Source: AP-15 sp963703855
GTDB taxonomy: Bacteria; Pseudomonadota; Alphaproteobacteria; ATCC43930; CGMCC-115725
Assembly (NCBI GenBank): GCA_963703855.1
Contig: CAVPFW010000022.1
Coordinates: 186,001-250,000 of the forward strand
Reading direction: 5' to 3'
Length of the DNA: 64,000 bases
A program made the translations under genes and the position numbers. Positions 45,361 to 54,235 of this stretch are shown here, piece after piece. How positions within the stretch are numbered: position 1 is the first letter of the stretch; each line of letters begins with the position of its first letter. The notes under the pieces are model-generated. The model did no database searches, was not told where the DNA came from, and saw only the letters and a program-made list of their open reading frames with translations.

Positions 45361-45423
45361 AAACCGTCCACGCCTCCGGCGCGGGCTTTCCCTTCTGTCG
45401 ACGTGGCAGGACAACAGACAGGA

Positions 45424-45575
45424 CGTAGGGCGGATGTAATCCGCCTCCTTCGCGCGTGTGCCGCGCAGTTCGATGGTGAAACTCCTCCGTTCGCGCCGCC
45501 TCCCTGATGAAACGGCTCAGCACCGGCAATAGCCAAGATGGCGGATTGCATCCGCCCTACGTTTGCTGGCTCAAT
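45424..45575. repeat. Palindromic repeat, family D (second copy)
   Basis: GTAGGGCGGATGTAATCCGCC at the left and GGCGGATTGCATCCGCCCTACG at the right enclose GCGCGTGTGCCGCGCAGTTCG and an extra 60 bases. Together with the copy at 44660 it brackets brnTA. Confidence 0.8.
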
Positions 45576-45634
45576 AGTAATCAGCAGGAGCGCCGATCCC
45601 CGTAGAAAGTAAATTTAACGGGTCTCGCATCCAC

Positions 45635-45898
45635 TCACTGGACTCGCTTTCCGTTCAATTCCTCGTAACTCGGTCCCTCATTTTCGTAATGGCAATATAT
45701 ATTGTAGAGGCTAAGGTCATCTACAGGTGGTCCTTTGATATTAATTTCTTCTTCCAAATCCAAACAGGCGACCATCTTAGGCGTCAGCCATGGTTTTTCT
45801 ACCGAATGGGGTGCTGAAATATCAATCCGTTCGTGTCGCTCTGTACATCCTCCACCGTTAAAGCACATCACGATAACAAGAAATACCGTGTTTAACAT
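45635..45898 (-). CDS. Possible small exported protein of unknown function
   Basis: The 87-residue frame begins MLNTVFLVIVMCFNGGGCTE, a short hydrophobic signal ending with GGGC that could be a lipobox-like cleavage site, then an acidic body with DLEEEINIKGPPVDDLSLY. DNA here is clearly AT-richer than the flanks. It overlaps the stop of the upstream frame by seven bases. No family is recognised. Confidence 0.42.
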   Translation of the reverse strand: MLNTVFLVIVMCFNGGGCTERHERIDISAPHSVEKPWLTPKMVACLDLEEEINIKGPPVDDLSLYNIYCHYENEGPSYEELNGKRVQ

Positions 45899-46293
45899 TG
45901 GTCGCAGATGTGGAAGGCCGCCGTGCCGCCTTCAGCGAGTCCGAACAGCAAGCCGTCGGGGCAAGTATGGACGACTAACAAATGCTGATCTAAAAACACC
46001 TTTATTATGCCTTTATCAGGCCTCTTTCTTTCGCCACCGGTAAAGCGAAATAGGGCAGGAAACCGACCCGATCGGGGTGGAGAAGCTGCCCTATTTGCTA
46101 ACCAAATATAAAACGGGATCGCCGATTGCCGCATATTTGTTCTAGGATTTTCCTGACGTTGTTGCAGATTTGTCCGCCACCAAACCTCATCGTTTAATTG
46201 GTCCCCAGGATAAACCCCTGAAAGGAGTCGTCCGTCAGGATACAAACGTCGACACTCGTTATTAGCGTGGCTCAACGGCATGTCAATGTGCAT
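45892..46293 (-). CDS. Protein of unknown function in an AT-richer segment
   Basis: The 133-residue frame (MHIDMPLSHANNECRRLYPDG to FHICDQC) has no recognised domain. It overlaps the upstream frame by 11 bases (ATGCACATTGA) and the downstream one by seven, so the three may be a coupled unit. Alternatively one extra base near 46288 split a single gene of about 200 residues, since TEAGH would continue into HIDMPLSHANNE. Codon composition differs from the GC-rich neighbours, which suggests transfer. Confidence 0.45.
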   Translation of the reverse strand: MHIDMPLSHANNECRRLYPDGRLLSGVYPGDQLNDEVWWRTNLQQRQENPRTNMRQSAIPFYIWLANRAASPPRSGRFPALFRFTGGERKRPDKGIIKVFLDQHLLVVHTCPDGLLFGLAEGGTAAFHICDQC

Positions 46294-46486
46294 GTCCTGC
46301 CTCGGTGCGGCACTGAATCGGGGATGGCACCTTATCCGAAAGGCGGGTGAAAAATTGTTTAACCCAGGCGGCCCTGAACCCTTGGCCTCCTCGGGTGGTC
46401 AAATCGTGGGCCGCGGCGATATACGCGCGCTCTCCATAAACGCCGTCCAAACGTGGATTCCGACCATCCCGGCCGCCCGAAGTCAT
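46283..46486 (-). CDS. Protein of unknown function, possibly the first part of the adjacent frame
   Basis: The 67-residue frame MTSGGRDGRNPRLDGVYGER continues AYIAAAHDLTTRGGQGFR and ends TEAGHAH. A longer reading starts at 46576 inside the GST gene end but the first part there looks antisense-like. It may form one protein with the next frame if a base is removed near 46288. No family is recognised. Confidence 0.4.
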   Translation of the reverse strand: MTSGGRDGRNPRLDGVYGERAYIAAAHDLTTRGGQGFRAAWVKQFFTRLSDKVPSPIQCRTEAGHAH

Positions 46487-46556
46487 GACTGATATCGGCA
46501 CGGTTCTATTCACCAAATCCTGAGCCGCAATTGGTCGACGGCGCGACCTGCGACAG

Positions 46557-47138
46557 CTATGGCAGCTGGTACCCAATCTTGCTCTCGATCTCGATCGTCT
46601 TTTTGACCGCTGGGCGCGCCATGATGCGGGCGAAATGGGCGTCGAGGCTCGGGTATTCGCCGGCGGCCGGCGAGGTCGTGGTCTTGAACCGCCAGTACAA
46701 GCGGAACAGGTGGATGTCGGCGATCGAATAATGGCCGCCGACCGCCCAATCGTTCGGCCCCAGCCTCGGGTCGGCGAGTTTGAACACCTCGCGCCACCGT
46801 TCGAGGCCGATGCGGCGGGCCGGGTGCACGGTCGCGGCGATGAACGACATCCACGAGATCGCCTGCGCCTCGGCTTCGATGCCGCCCTGCGGCCACAGCC
46901 CCGCCTCCGGATAGCGCTTGGCGAGATAATAGAGCGTCGCGGCGACTTCGGTCAGCTTCAGGCCGTCGATCAGCAGGGTCGGGACCTTGCCCTCGGGGTT
47001 GATCGCCAGGTATTCGGGCGAATATTGCTCGCGCTTGGCGAACGACAGCGGCCGGCTTTCGAACGGTACCCCGATCTCGTGCAAGGCAATGTGCGTCGCC
47101 ATCGCGCTCGATCCCGGCGAAAGGTACAAGGTCAGCAT
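46557..47138 (-). CDS. Glutathione S-transferase
   Basis: The 193-residue protein has the thioredoxin-like first domain (LTLYLSPGSSAMATHIALHEIGVPFE, INPEGKVPTLLIDG, LTEVAATLYYLAKRYP with the glutathione-binding Glu/Val-Pro loop) and an all-helical second domain (GHYSIADIHLFRLY). Ser9/Ser12 could activate glutathione, as in beta or theta classes. The ATG at 47138 has AGGAG seven bases upstream. It probably conjugates or reduces electrophiles; the substrate is unknown. Confidence 0.91.
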   Translation of the reverse strand: MLTLYLSPGSSAMATHIALHEIGVPFESRPLSFAKREQYSPEYLAINPEGKVPTLLIDGLKLTEVAATLYYLAKRYPEAGLWPQGGIEAEAQAISWMSFIAATVHPARRIGLERWREVFKLADPRLGPNDWAVGGHYSIADIHLFRLYWRFKTTTSPAAGEYPSLDAHFARIMARPAVKKTIEIESKIGYQLP

Positions 47139-47174
47139 CGGCAAACTCCTATTGGCCATGCAGAACTTTACAAC

Positions 47175-47255
47175 TCGTCGCCCCCGCGAAAGCGGAGGTC
47201 CAGAGCCACCGACGCTCTGGGGCTCTGGGTTCCCGCTGTCGCGGGAATGACGGAT
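47175..47255. repeat. Palindromic repeat, family B
   Basis: CGTCGCCCCCGCGAAAGCGG, then GGTCCAGAG, then GGGTTCCCGCTGTCGCGGGAATGACGG in inverted orientation. It fills the 142-base gap between the GST and LLM genes. Confidence 0.85.
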
Positions 47256-47280
47256 AACCTACTGGAATTTCGGAGTCATT

Positions 47281-48372
47281 TCAGTCGGCGGGTCGGGAGG
47301 CCACAGCAGCCATACCGCCGGACGCGGCGAACCGCGGCATGACCTCTTTGCACAACAGCCGCATTGCGTTCACCACCTTGTCGTGCGGGATCAGCCCGCC
47401 GCAATTCAATTCGGCGAGGATGCCGCTGAGGCCGATCTCGGCCTGCAATTCTTCGAGCTTCACGGCGATCGTCTCGGGCGTGCCGATCAGCACATTGGCG
47501 TCCAGCGCATCCTCATAGGTGCGGCGGCGCAAATCGTGAACCCGCCGCATGCGCCGCGCCGCGGTCTCGGGATCGACCAGTTTCGCCGCGCCCTCCAGCA
47601 AATTCGCCTGCTCGTGGTAGAAATGCATGATGCTGTCATGGGGCTCGGCGCGGGCCTGTTCCTCGGTCGCGGCGATATAGGTCGGGGCCGAGACAAAGAC
47701 CTGCCCGCGGCCCGGATGGCCGGCCGCCTCCCACGCCTCGTGGTAGCGGCGGATCTGCCCGGCGAGGTCGGACCAGCTGGTATGGCGCACCGAGGCGAAG
47801 ATCGGCACGCCGCGCCGGCCGATCGCCGGAAAGGTGTCGGGCGTGCTGGCGGCGATGCGGATCGGCGGGGTCGGTTTCTGGTAGGGCTTCGGCACCACCA
47901 TGACGTTGTTGAAGCGGTGATAGGTGCCCTCGTACGAAAAGCTCGGCTCGGTCCAGGCCCGCTCGATCACCTCGAGGATCTCGCGAAACCGGGCCTGGCT
48001 CTCGGCATAGGAGACGCCGTAAGCCTCGTAGGTCTGCGCGACGCCGCTGCGGCCGACCCCGAAGATCAGCCGGCCGTGGCTCAGCTGGTCGACCGTGGCG
48101 GCCTCCTCGGCGAGCCGCAGCGGATGGCACAACGGCAATACCTGCACCGCGATGCCGATCTTGATGCGGCGGGTGCGCGCGGCGATGGCGCTGGCGATGC
48201 TGAGCGGCGCCGACAACAACGAGCGCCGCGGCTCGAAATGGAGCTCGGCCAGCCACATCACATCGAGCCCCAGCCGCTCGGCGGCGTCGACTTGCTCCAT
48301 CGCCTCGTCGAACGCTTCGCTCTCGGACCGGCCGGGAAGCGACGGAAACTCGTGGAACATGCCGAATTCCAT
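47281..48372 (-). CDS. LLM-class flavin-dependent oxidoreductase (luciferase-like)
   Basis: The 363-residue protein begins MEFGMFHEFPSLPGRS and shows LDVMWLAELHFEPRRSLLSAPL, IKIGIAVQVLPLCHPLRLAEEAATVDQLS with GRLIFGVGRSG, and TPETIAVKLEEL. It is in the same superfamily as the gene at 12659 but of a different subgroup. GAGG eight bases before the ATG at 48372 decides the start. The substrate is unknown; the adjacent GST, dehydrogenase and SDR genes suggest xenobiotic or side-chain metabolism. Confidence 0.89.
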   Translation of the reverse strand: MEFGMFHEFPSLPGRSESEAFDEAMEQVDAAERLGLDVMWLAELHFEPRRSLLSAPLSIASAIAARTRRIKIGIAVQVLPLCHPLRLAEEAATVDQLSHGRLIFGVGRSGVAQTYEAYGVSYAESQARFREILEVIERAWTEPSFSYEGTYHRFNNVMVVPKPYQKPTPPIRIAASTPDTFPAIGRRGVPIFASVRHTSWSDLAGQIRRYHEAWEAAGHPGRGQVFVSAPTYIAATEEQARAEPHDSIMHFYHEQANLLEGAAKLVDPETAARRMRRVHDLRRRTYEDALDANVLIGTPETIAVKLEELQAEIGLSGILAELNCGGLIPHDKVVNAMRLLCKEVMPRFAASGGMAAVASRPAD

Positions 48373-48524
48373 GACCGGGACCTCGCCTTCCTGCGCTGTG
48401 ATTTCGGCCGCCACCCTAGCCAAGCTCCCCGGCCGAAGCCAAGCCCGATCGGATTCGGGTCTTTGCCGCCGCTGCCGATAATGCGAAGCTCGGGTCGGCG
48501 ATCGGCAATGGCGGGAGACCGGCG

Positions 48525-49412
48525 ATGAACCTCGGCTATATCGGATTGGGCAACATGGGCGGGGCCCTGGCCCGGCGCCTGATGCGCGAGCACAAGATCC
48601 GCGCCTTCGATTTGCGGCCCGAGGTGGTGGCGCGTTTTGCCGAGGCGGGTGCCGTCCCGACCCAGAGTGCCTCGGCGCTGGCCCGCGAGAGCGACATGAT
48701 CATGACCTGCCTGCCGACCTCGGCGCAGGTGCGCGACGTCCTCTTCGGCGAGGGCCGGGTCGCCGAGGTATTGCGGCCCGGGCAGATCTGGGCCGACATG
48801 ACCACCGGCGACCCCGGCGAGACCCGCGAGATGGCGGCCCGCCTCGCCGAAAAGGGCGTGCAGATGATCGACGCCCCGGTCAGCGGCGGCCCGCACGGCG
48901 CCAATGCCGGCACCATCGCGATCATGGTCGGCGCGCCGGCCGAGATCTTCGCCAAGGTCAGGCCGATCTTCGCGACGATCAGCCCCAACATCTTCCACAC
49001 CGGCGATGTCGGCACCGGCCATGTCATGAAGCTCGTCAACAACGTGATCAGCGCCGGGGTGCGCGCGGTCACCTTCGAGGCCTTGGCGATGGGCATCAAG
49101 AACGGCCTCAGCCTCGAAACCTGCACCGCCGTGCTGCAGAAGGGCAGCGCCCGCAGCGCCACGACCGAGCTGGCCCTGCCCAAGCTCATGAATAACGATT
49201 TCACGGTCAGCTTTACGCTGGCATTGATGCACAAGGACGTGCGTCTGGCGACCAAGCTCGGCCAGGACAGCAACACGCCGATGATATTGGCCAATGTCGT
49301 GCGCGAATTGTTCCAGACCGTGATCAACGAGCACGGCGCCGACCAGGACACCCAGACCCTGGTCAAACTGTTCGAGAAAAACGCCAACGTCGCGATCACC
49401 GCGAAAGGCTAG
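48525..49412 (+). CDS. NAD(P)-dependent 3-hydroxyisobutyrate dehydrogenase-family oxidoreductase
   Basis: The 295-residue protein has the Rossmann loop GYIGLGNMGGALARRL, the substrate-binding DAPVSGGPHGANAGTIAIMVG and the catalytic Lys in GHVMKLVNNVISAG. These are the landmarks of beta-hydroxyacid dehydrogenases. It oxidises a 3-hydroxy acid such as 3-hydroxyisobutyrate, 2-(hydroxymethyl)glutarate or tartronate semialdehyde; which one cannot be told. A GGGAG precedes the ATG. Confidence 0.91.
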   Translation: MNLGYIGLGNMGGALARRLMREHKIRAFDLRPEVVARFAEAGAVPTQSASALARESDMIMTCLPTSAQVRDVLFGEGRVAEVLRPGQIWADMTTGDPGETREMAARLAEKGVQMIDAPVSGGPHGANAGTIAIMVGAPAEIFAKVRPIFATISPNIFHTGDVGTGHVMKLVNNVISAGVRAVTFEALAMGIKNGLSLETCTAVLQKGSARSATTELALPKLMNNDFTVSFTLALMHKDVRLATKLGQDSNTPMILANVVRELFQTVINEHGADQDTQTLVKLFEKNANVAITAKG

Positions 49413-49429
49413 GGCACAAAAATCAGCCG

Positions 49430-49505
49430 TCGCCCCCGCGAAAGCGGGGCCCAGGGCGGGTGGCACGGTGCGGTGGCCCTGGATTCCCGCTTTCGCGGGA
49501 ACGAC
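49430..49505. repeat. Palindromic repeat, family B
   Basis: CGTCGCCCCCGCGAAAGCGG, GCCCAGGG, then CCCTGGATTCCCGCTTTCGC in inverted orientation and GGGAACGAC. It is the cleanest family B unit and fills the gap before the SDR gene. Confidence 0.88.
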
Positions 49506-49532
49506 AAGCAAATGCGATGAAGGGAGCGAGAA

Positions 49533-50297
49533 ATGCGCTTTACCGACAAGGTCGCGCTGATCACCGCGGCGGCAAGCGGGATCGGACGGGCCACCGCCGA
49601 GATCATGGCGCGCGAGGGTGCGGTCGTGGTCGCCGTCGACAATGCCGAGGGCCGGCTCGACGAAACGGTCGCGGCGTTGCGGGCGGCCGGCGGCCGGGCC
49701 CATGCGCGCCGCGCCGACGCGCTCGACGCCGGCCAGGTCGACGCCCTCGTCGCCTCGGTCGCGCACGAGTTCGGCGCCATCGACATCCTGGTCAACGCGG
49801 TCGGCGGCAGCACGATCATCCCGCATCCGGGGGCGCAAATGGACCAGCTGACCCTCGCCGACTGGCAGCGCCTCGTCGCCTTCAACCTCGACGGCACGTT
49901 TCTCTTTTGCCATGCGGTGGCGCCGGTCATGAAGCGCCGGCATCACGGCAAGATCGTCAACCTCTCGTCGATCGCCGGGCGCGGCCTCAGCGGGTCGAGC
50001 AGCGCGGCCTACGCCGCGGCCAAGGGCGGGATCATCGCCTTTACCCGCAAGATCGCCTTCGAGCTCGGACCCTGGGGCATCAACGTCAACGCGATCGCCC
50101 CCAGCCGCACCCTGACCGAGCGCATCCGCCCGCGCTGGGAGCAGCAGAGCCCCGAGGACCAGGCCGCCGAGATCGAGCGCACCCCGTTGCGCCGCATCGC
50201 CGAGGCGCCCGACCAGGCCAAGGTCATCTGCTTCCTCGCCTCGAGCGACGCCGATTTCGTGACCGGCGTCACCATCGACGTGACCGGCGGCAACTGA
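49533..50297 (+). CDS. Short-chain dehydrogenase/reductase
   Basis: The 254-residue SDR has the cofactor loop TAAASGIGRATAE, the NAVGG motif (NAG variant), the catalytic Ser in IVNLSSIAG and the Tyr-Lys pair in AAYAAAKGG. The carboxy terminus DFVTGVTIDVTGGN is typical of classical SDRs of the FabG type. It follows the HIBADH-like gene on the same strand and may act on the same class of hydroxy acids. AGGGAGCG precedes the ATG. Confidence 0.92.
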   Translation: MRFTDKVALITAAASGIGRATAEIMAREGAVVVAVDNAEGRLDETVAALRAAGGRAHARRADALDAGQVDALVASVAHEFGAIDILVNAVGGSTIIPHPGAQMDQLTLADWQRLVAFNLDGTFLFCHAVAPVMKRRHHGKIVNLSSIAGRGLSGSSSAAYAAAKGGIIAFTRKIAFELGPWGINVNAIAPSRTLTERIRPRWEQQSPEDQAAEIERTPLRRIAEAPDQAKVICFLASSDADFVTGVTIDVTGGN

Positions 50298-50337
50298 CCG
50301 GCCGGTCACCCGTCATTGCGGGGGAACGCGGCCGCGT

Positions 50338-50812
50338 GTGAAAGCCGACCATCACGACTTCCCAGATGCCGTCGCCGGCGGCGCGCCGGATCATCTCGTG
50401 GCCGGGATCGTGCGGCGCCGTCTCACTGATGCCGAGATTCCAAACTTGCCCTTCTCCTTCTCGCGCAGCCGCACCGGCGCCAGCAAGTCGCGCGCACGGT
50501 CATAGGCGCCCGGCGGAACCCCGTGCAGCTGATACACATCGATGATGTCGGTATCGAGTTGGCGCAGCGAATTGTCGAGGCTGGCGACGATCGTCTCGGG
50601 GGCGGCGTGCCCGCTGCTGACCGCGAACGGGGCCTTGGTGGCAATCACGACATCCTCACGCGGCACCCCCTTGATCGCCTTGCCGAGCACATTCTCGGTG
50701 CCGTAGGCCGCCGCGGTATCGAAGAAATTGACCCCCAGCTCGATCGCCTGGCGGATCATCGATATCGCATGCCCCTCGCCCTTGCCTTGGGCGAGCCCCG
50801 GCAGACGGCGGC
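50338..50812 (-). pseudogene. Aldo/keto reductase remnant
   Basis: The minus strand encodes GLAQGKGEGHAISMIRQAIE, LGVNFFDTAAAYGTENVLGKAI and DIIDVYQLHGVP, a recognisable aldo/keto reductase core. The amino terminus (strand 1 and the catalytic-site approach) is absent; after KGKF one base is missing near 50438-50446, beyond which NLGISETAPHDPGHE and WEVVMVGFH are found in another frame, and then homology stops near 50338. Both ends are lost. The right-hand break coincides with the start of the AT-rich island, so insertion of that island may have caused it. Confidence 0.75.
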
Positions 50813-50928
50813 GTTGTCTCACCTCCTGAGAGGGGGGCTACCCAAAACACGGCGTTCGACGTTATCGGTTGAACGTTGGTCTGCTTGTGAACAGGCGCTC
50901 CTGACCACGCACTCAGCTTCTCCCTTGT

Positions 50929-50957
50929 TTGCAAAACTCACGACTTGCTGATATATA
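50929..50957 (+). promoter_or_regulatory. Candidate sigma-70 promoter of the nuclease-NTPase gene
   Basis: TTGCAA at 50929-50934 and TATATA at 50952-50957 are separated by 17 bases. The -10 ends 34 bases before the ATG at 50992. A CGTTC...GAACG inverted repeat at 50853-50875 lies further upstream. Confidence 0.6.
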
Positions 50958-50991
50958 GTTCGGTCACCCTGTGCAACTGGTGAGATGACCG

Positions 50992-53387
50992 ATGGAGATG
51001 CACATCGATCCGGATGAGTTGGCGGGATTGACTGAGGGCGATATCGAGCAACGTGTGGTAGTCCCCCTGCTCACCGGGGCAGCTTATCTAAACTTGCCGG
51101 AAGCGAACGTATTCTCGAAGCAATATCTGGCCCCCACCGTGCTGGATAAGAATGCTGGAAAGACAGGAGGTTACTACCCCGACTATTCTTTTTGGCGACA
51201 CGGGTTTGCGGTCCTGATCGTGGAGGTAAAATCACCCGAGGTCACTGCCGAGACAGGGTACCGCGAAGCCAGCTTGTATGCGCGTCACATCAACAAGCAA
51301 TACCCGACCGGTCTTAATCCCACACATCACCTGATCGCGACAAACGGGAAGGAGCTTCTTTTTGGCTACCACGACGCCGCGCCCTTTCTTTATTGTGAAA
51401 GTAGCAGATCTTTCGCCCGGAACGTTCGCGTTGGATACCTTGCAGCGCACTTGTGGGATACTTGCTCTTGAGGAATATGCACGCACGTGTCTTACCGCGG
51501 TCCGCGGCGAGCGTGCCGCACGGCCGTCCAACCTCGTAGGTGGACAGGCATTACTCAACGCGAAAAAGCCCTTGAACACGTTCGCGGCAGATCTCTCGCC
51601 CGTACTACGTCGATATTTTGCGTCCGCCAACCAAGAGAACATCCGGGAAATTGCGGAACGGGCGTATGTCTCCTCGGCCGAGATAACTGAATACGATCGG
51701 GTGCTAGAGGCTCTGCTCAAAGATCGGCTCAGCGTTCGACGCGACACCATTGTTCAACAGCTCGCACCCGGGCGACATGGTGAACCCAATGTTTCAAAAG
51801 TTTTGGCAGAATTTCGAGCGCAGAGGCCTGGACAGGGCCAACTCCAGATCATTCAAGGTAGCGTTGGAACCGGAAAATCCTTGTTTATCAGAAGGTATAA
51901 GGAGTTACTACAGCCAAAAGAAGACGCTCCGCGCACTTATTGGGCCTTCATCGATTTTAATCCGAGCCCGAAAGATCTTTCCGCCTCAGAGATATGGCTC
52001 TGTACCGCATTCGTGGAGAGTTTCGGACGCGAAAACCCCGCATTTGATTTGTCGTCCAATGACAGCCTCCGCCGCCTATTCTCTCGACACTTACAGCGAC
52101 GCAGGGGCGTGTACGACGAAATTGCAAAAGTCTCGCGGCCAGAGGCAGGGCTGGCGCGCGCAAGAGATCTTGCAAATTGGCAGGATGACCCTGTTGAGGT
52201 GGCACAAGGCATTGCCCAATACATTACTCGGAAGTAGGCAGGAGGTACTCGTTGTCGTTATGGATAACGTGGATAAATTGGATCTGAAGGCTCAGCTTGA
52301 CGCGTTTTCGCTGAGTCTCTGGTTCATGGAGCGAACGGCGTGCTTTGTCATCTTACAGATGCGGGACGATACGTATGAGCGGTTCAAGAACAAGAAACCG
52401 CTTGACGCTTTTCGCTCGGGGATTACGTTCCATATTTCTCCACCCCGATTTATTGACGTGGTCAAACGTCGTCTTGAACTAAGCTTAGAATATCTCTCTA
52501 TTCATGCCGAGGAAACACAATCCTATGTACTAGACAGCGGCGCGCGGGTGGTATACCCAAAAACCGACCTGGGTATGTTTCTTCGCGAGCTATATATTGA
52601 GTTATTCGAACGCAAGCGGAATATCTCCAGGGTCCTGGAAGCCCTGGCGGGTCGGGATGTTCGCAGAGCGTTGGAAATGTTTGTAAGCATTATCACGTCT
52701 GGGCATCTGAGTGAGACGGCTATTACATCGTTGGTAAAGGGGTCAGGAGCATTTCCAATCTCTGAGTATAACGTTCTCAAGATTTTGATGAGAACCGACT
52801 ATCGATTTTTTAGTGAGGACAGCGGCTTTACGACGAACCTTTTCTATTATAACCAGGATTGGGAGAAACCGGACAATTTCATCCTTGTTGAATTGCTCTA
52901 TTGGCTGGCACGGAATTGGAGACGGATTGGACAAATAGGCCTAGAGGGTTTTTTCAGCTGCCGGCACATTGGGGAGGAAATGCAACGACAAGGCTACGTA
53001 CCGGAGGATATTTTATCAGCGTTAAATTTTCTGCTGACTAAAGAACTGATCGAGGCAGATCATATGAATTTTACCCATGTGGACTTCGATGACGCGGTGC
53101 GGATCGAAGCTTCGGGATTTATTCACGTTCGGGTTCTTGCGGAGCGTTTGGAGTATCTGTACGGGGTTATTGGGACGACGCCGATCAGTGAGGCGTTTAC
53201 CGCAAAGTTGCTTGCAGAGTTTTTAAACAAAGAAAACGTACGCGGTGACCTCACCGCTGATGAGAAGATGCGCGCTGTCGAGATTTTATATAAATATTTA
53301 AGGCATGAAAAGCAGCGGTTAAAGAACCGCGCTCCGTTTGTCGAGGCAGGAGAAACCGGAGCCTCGTACGTACTTGAGCTGGATTGA
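50992..53387 (+). CDS. PD-(D/E)XK nuclease fused to a P-loop NTPase, split by two frameshifts; putative defence gene
   Basis: Three successive frames read as one protein of about 797 residues. The first holds an HsdR-amino-terminal-like nuclease: Glu19, PDY with Asp64, and VEVK with Glu78 and Lys80, then IATNGKELLFGYH. The second starts FFIVKVADLSPGTFALDTL and carries Walker A GSVGTGKS. The third holds Walker B VLVVVMDNVDKLD, the arginine-bearing ILQMRDDTYERF, and a helical tail with ALAGRDVRRALEMF that resembles STAND/AAA winged-helix regions. One extra base near 51381-51388 and another near 52230-52238 account for the breaks. The gene sits alone in AT-rich DNA behind its own promoter. The architecture suggests an NTP-gated DNA nuclease against phage or plasmids; this is inference. 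Confidence 0.75.
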
Positions 53388-53776
53388 GAGCTCGTTGCAG
53401 CATTACAGGGATAACTCCAGCAGGGCGGATCTTGAAAATCCGCTAGACGTTATTTGAGCTGAAGCTAGCAAGGTATCGTGCCGCTTTTGGGTGTGAACCT
53501 TGATAGAGGCAGTTGTGCGATGGCGACGAGACTACGTGTAAGCGGGATGACGGCACAATTGAAGTCTAACCCGCTTGACTCGCCTTGATCTTCATACGCG
53601 TTGTTCTGCGACCATCACAATTCGAAATTCCAATAGTGGACACCGCAAACCCTTGATCGTACGGTGCTTCTAATGCGTGATCTGCACGAGCGCCGCTAAA
53701 ATAGCCATAATCGCATCATATCTTCGGCCTGAAACGGTGCTCGCGATCGGGCGAGGCGACCGCGCAGGAGAGATCG
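53388..53776. other. Non-coding right flank of the AT-rich island
   Basis: No gene is evident. A hairpin GCGGATCTTGAAAATCCGC lies at 53425-53443 without a following T run. GC content rises abruptly near 53750. A 22-codon frame at 53521 and AGTGGACACCG at about 53635 recall insertion-sequence debris but are too short to assign. No direct repeats matching the left edge were seen. Confidence 0.5.
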
Positions 53777-54235
53777 ATGCCTGTAAATTCCATGCAAAAA
53801 CAGGTGGGGCGGGACCCGCTGGGGCGGTTTCGTCCGGGCAAGTCGGGAAACCCCGACGGGCGGCCGACGGGCGCGCGCAACAAGGCGACCGAGACCGCCG
53901 AGATGCTGCTCGACGGCGAGGCCGAGGCGCTGACCAGGAAGGCGCTGGAGCTCGCCCTCGACGGCGAGACTCGGGCGTTGCGGATGTGTCTCGACCGGGT
54001 CATCCCGCCGCGCCGCCAGCGCCCGGTGCAGCTCGCCATGCCGCCGGTGACCAGTGCCGCCGATCTCGGCGGCGCGATGGCGGCGATCACCAACGCCGCC
54101 GCGCGCGGCATGATCACCGCCGGCGAGGCCGCCGAGCTGGCGCGGGTAGTCGAGATCTTCGTCCGCGCGGTCGAGACCAGCGATTTCGAGCGGCGCCTGC
54201 GGCAGCTGGAAGAGGCGCGTGGGCCGGGCGCGTGA
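53777..54235 (+). CDS. DUF5681-domain protein (phage-associated family)
   Basis: The 152-residue protein begins with GRFRPGKSGNPDGRPTGARNKAT after a short basic stretch, the diagnostic DUF5681 block found in many alphaproteobacterial and phage genes beside terminase genes. The rest is helical (EAEALTRKALELALDGE, CLDRVIPPRRQRPV). The function is unknown; a role in DNA packaging or regulation has been guessed from context. It follows the island by about 390 bases and overlaps the next gene by 17 bases. Confidence 0.82.
   Translation: MPVNSMQKQVGRDPLGRFRPGKSGNPDGRPTGARNKATETAEMLLDGEAEALTRKALELALDGETRALRMCLDRVIPPRRQRPVQLAMPPVTSAADLGGAMAAITNAAARGMITAGEAAELARVVEIFVRAVETSDFERRLRQLEEARGPGA

Noticed and set aside
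48258..50309. 683-codon minus-strand ORF across the HIBADH-like and SDR genes
   Set aside because: It only extends the LLM frame backwards through two plus-strand genes and a repeat; the LLM start at 48372 has a ribosome site and the family amino terminus.
53521..53590. 22-codon frame and possible insertion-sequence end in the right flank of the island
   Set aside because: Too short, no transposase similarity and no matching inverted terminal repeat found.
50820..53776. Direct repeats (att sites) bordering the island
   Set aside because: Reading both edges showed no shared sequence long enough to call; no integrase or tRNA is present.
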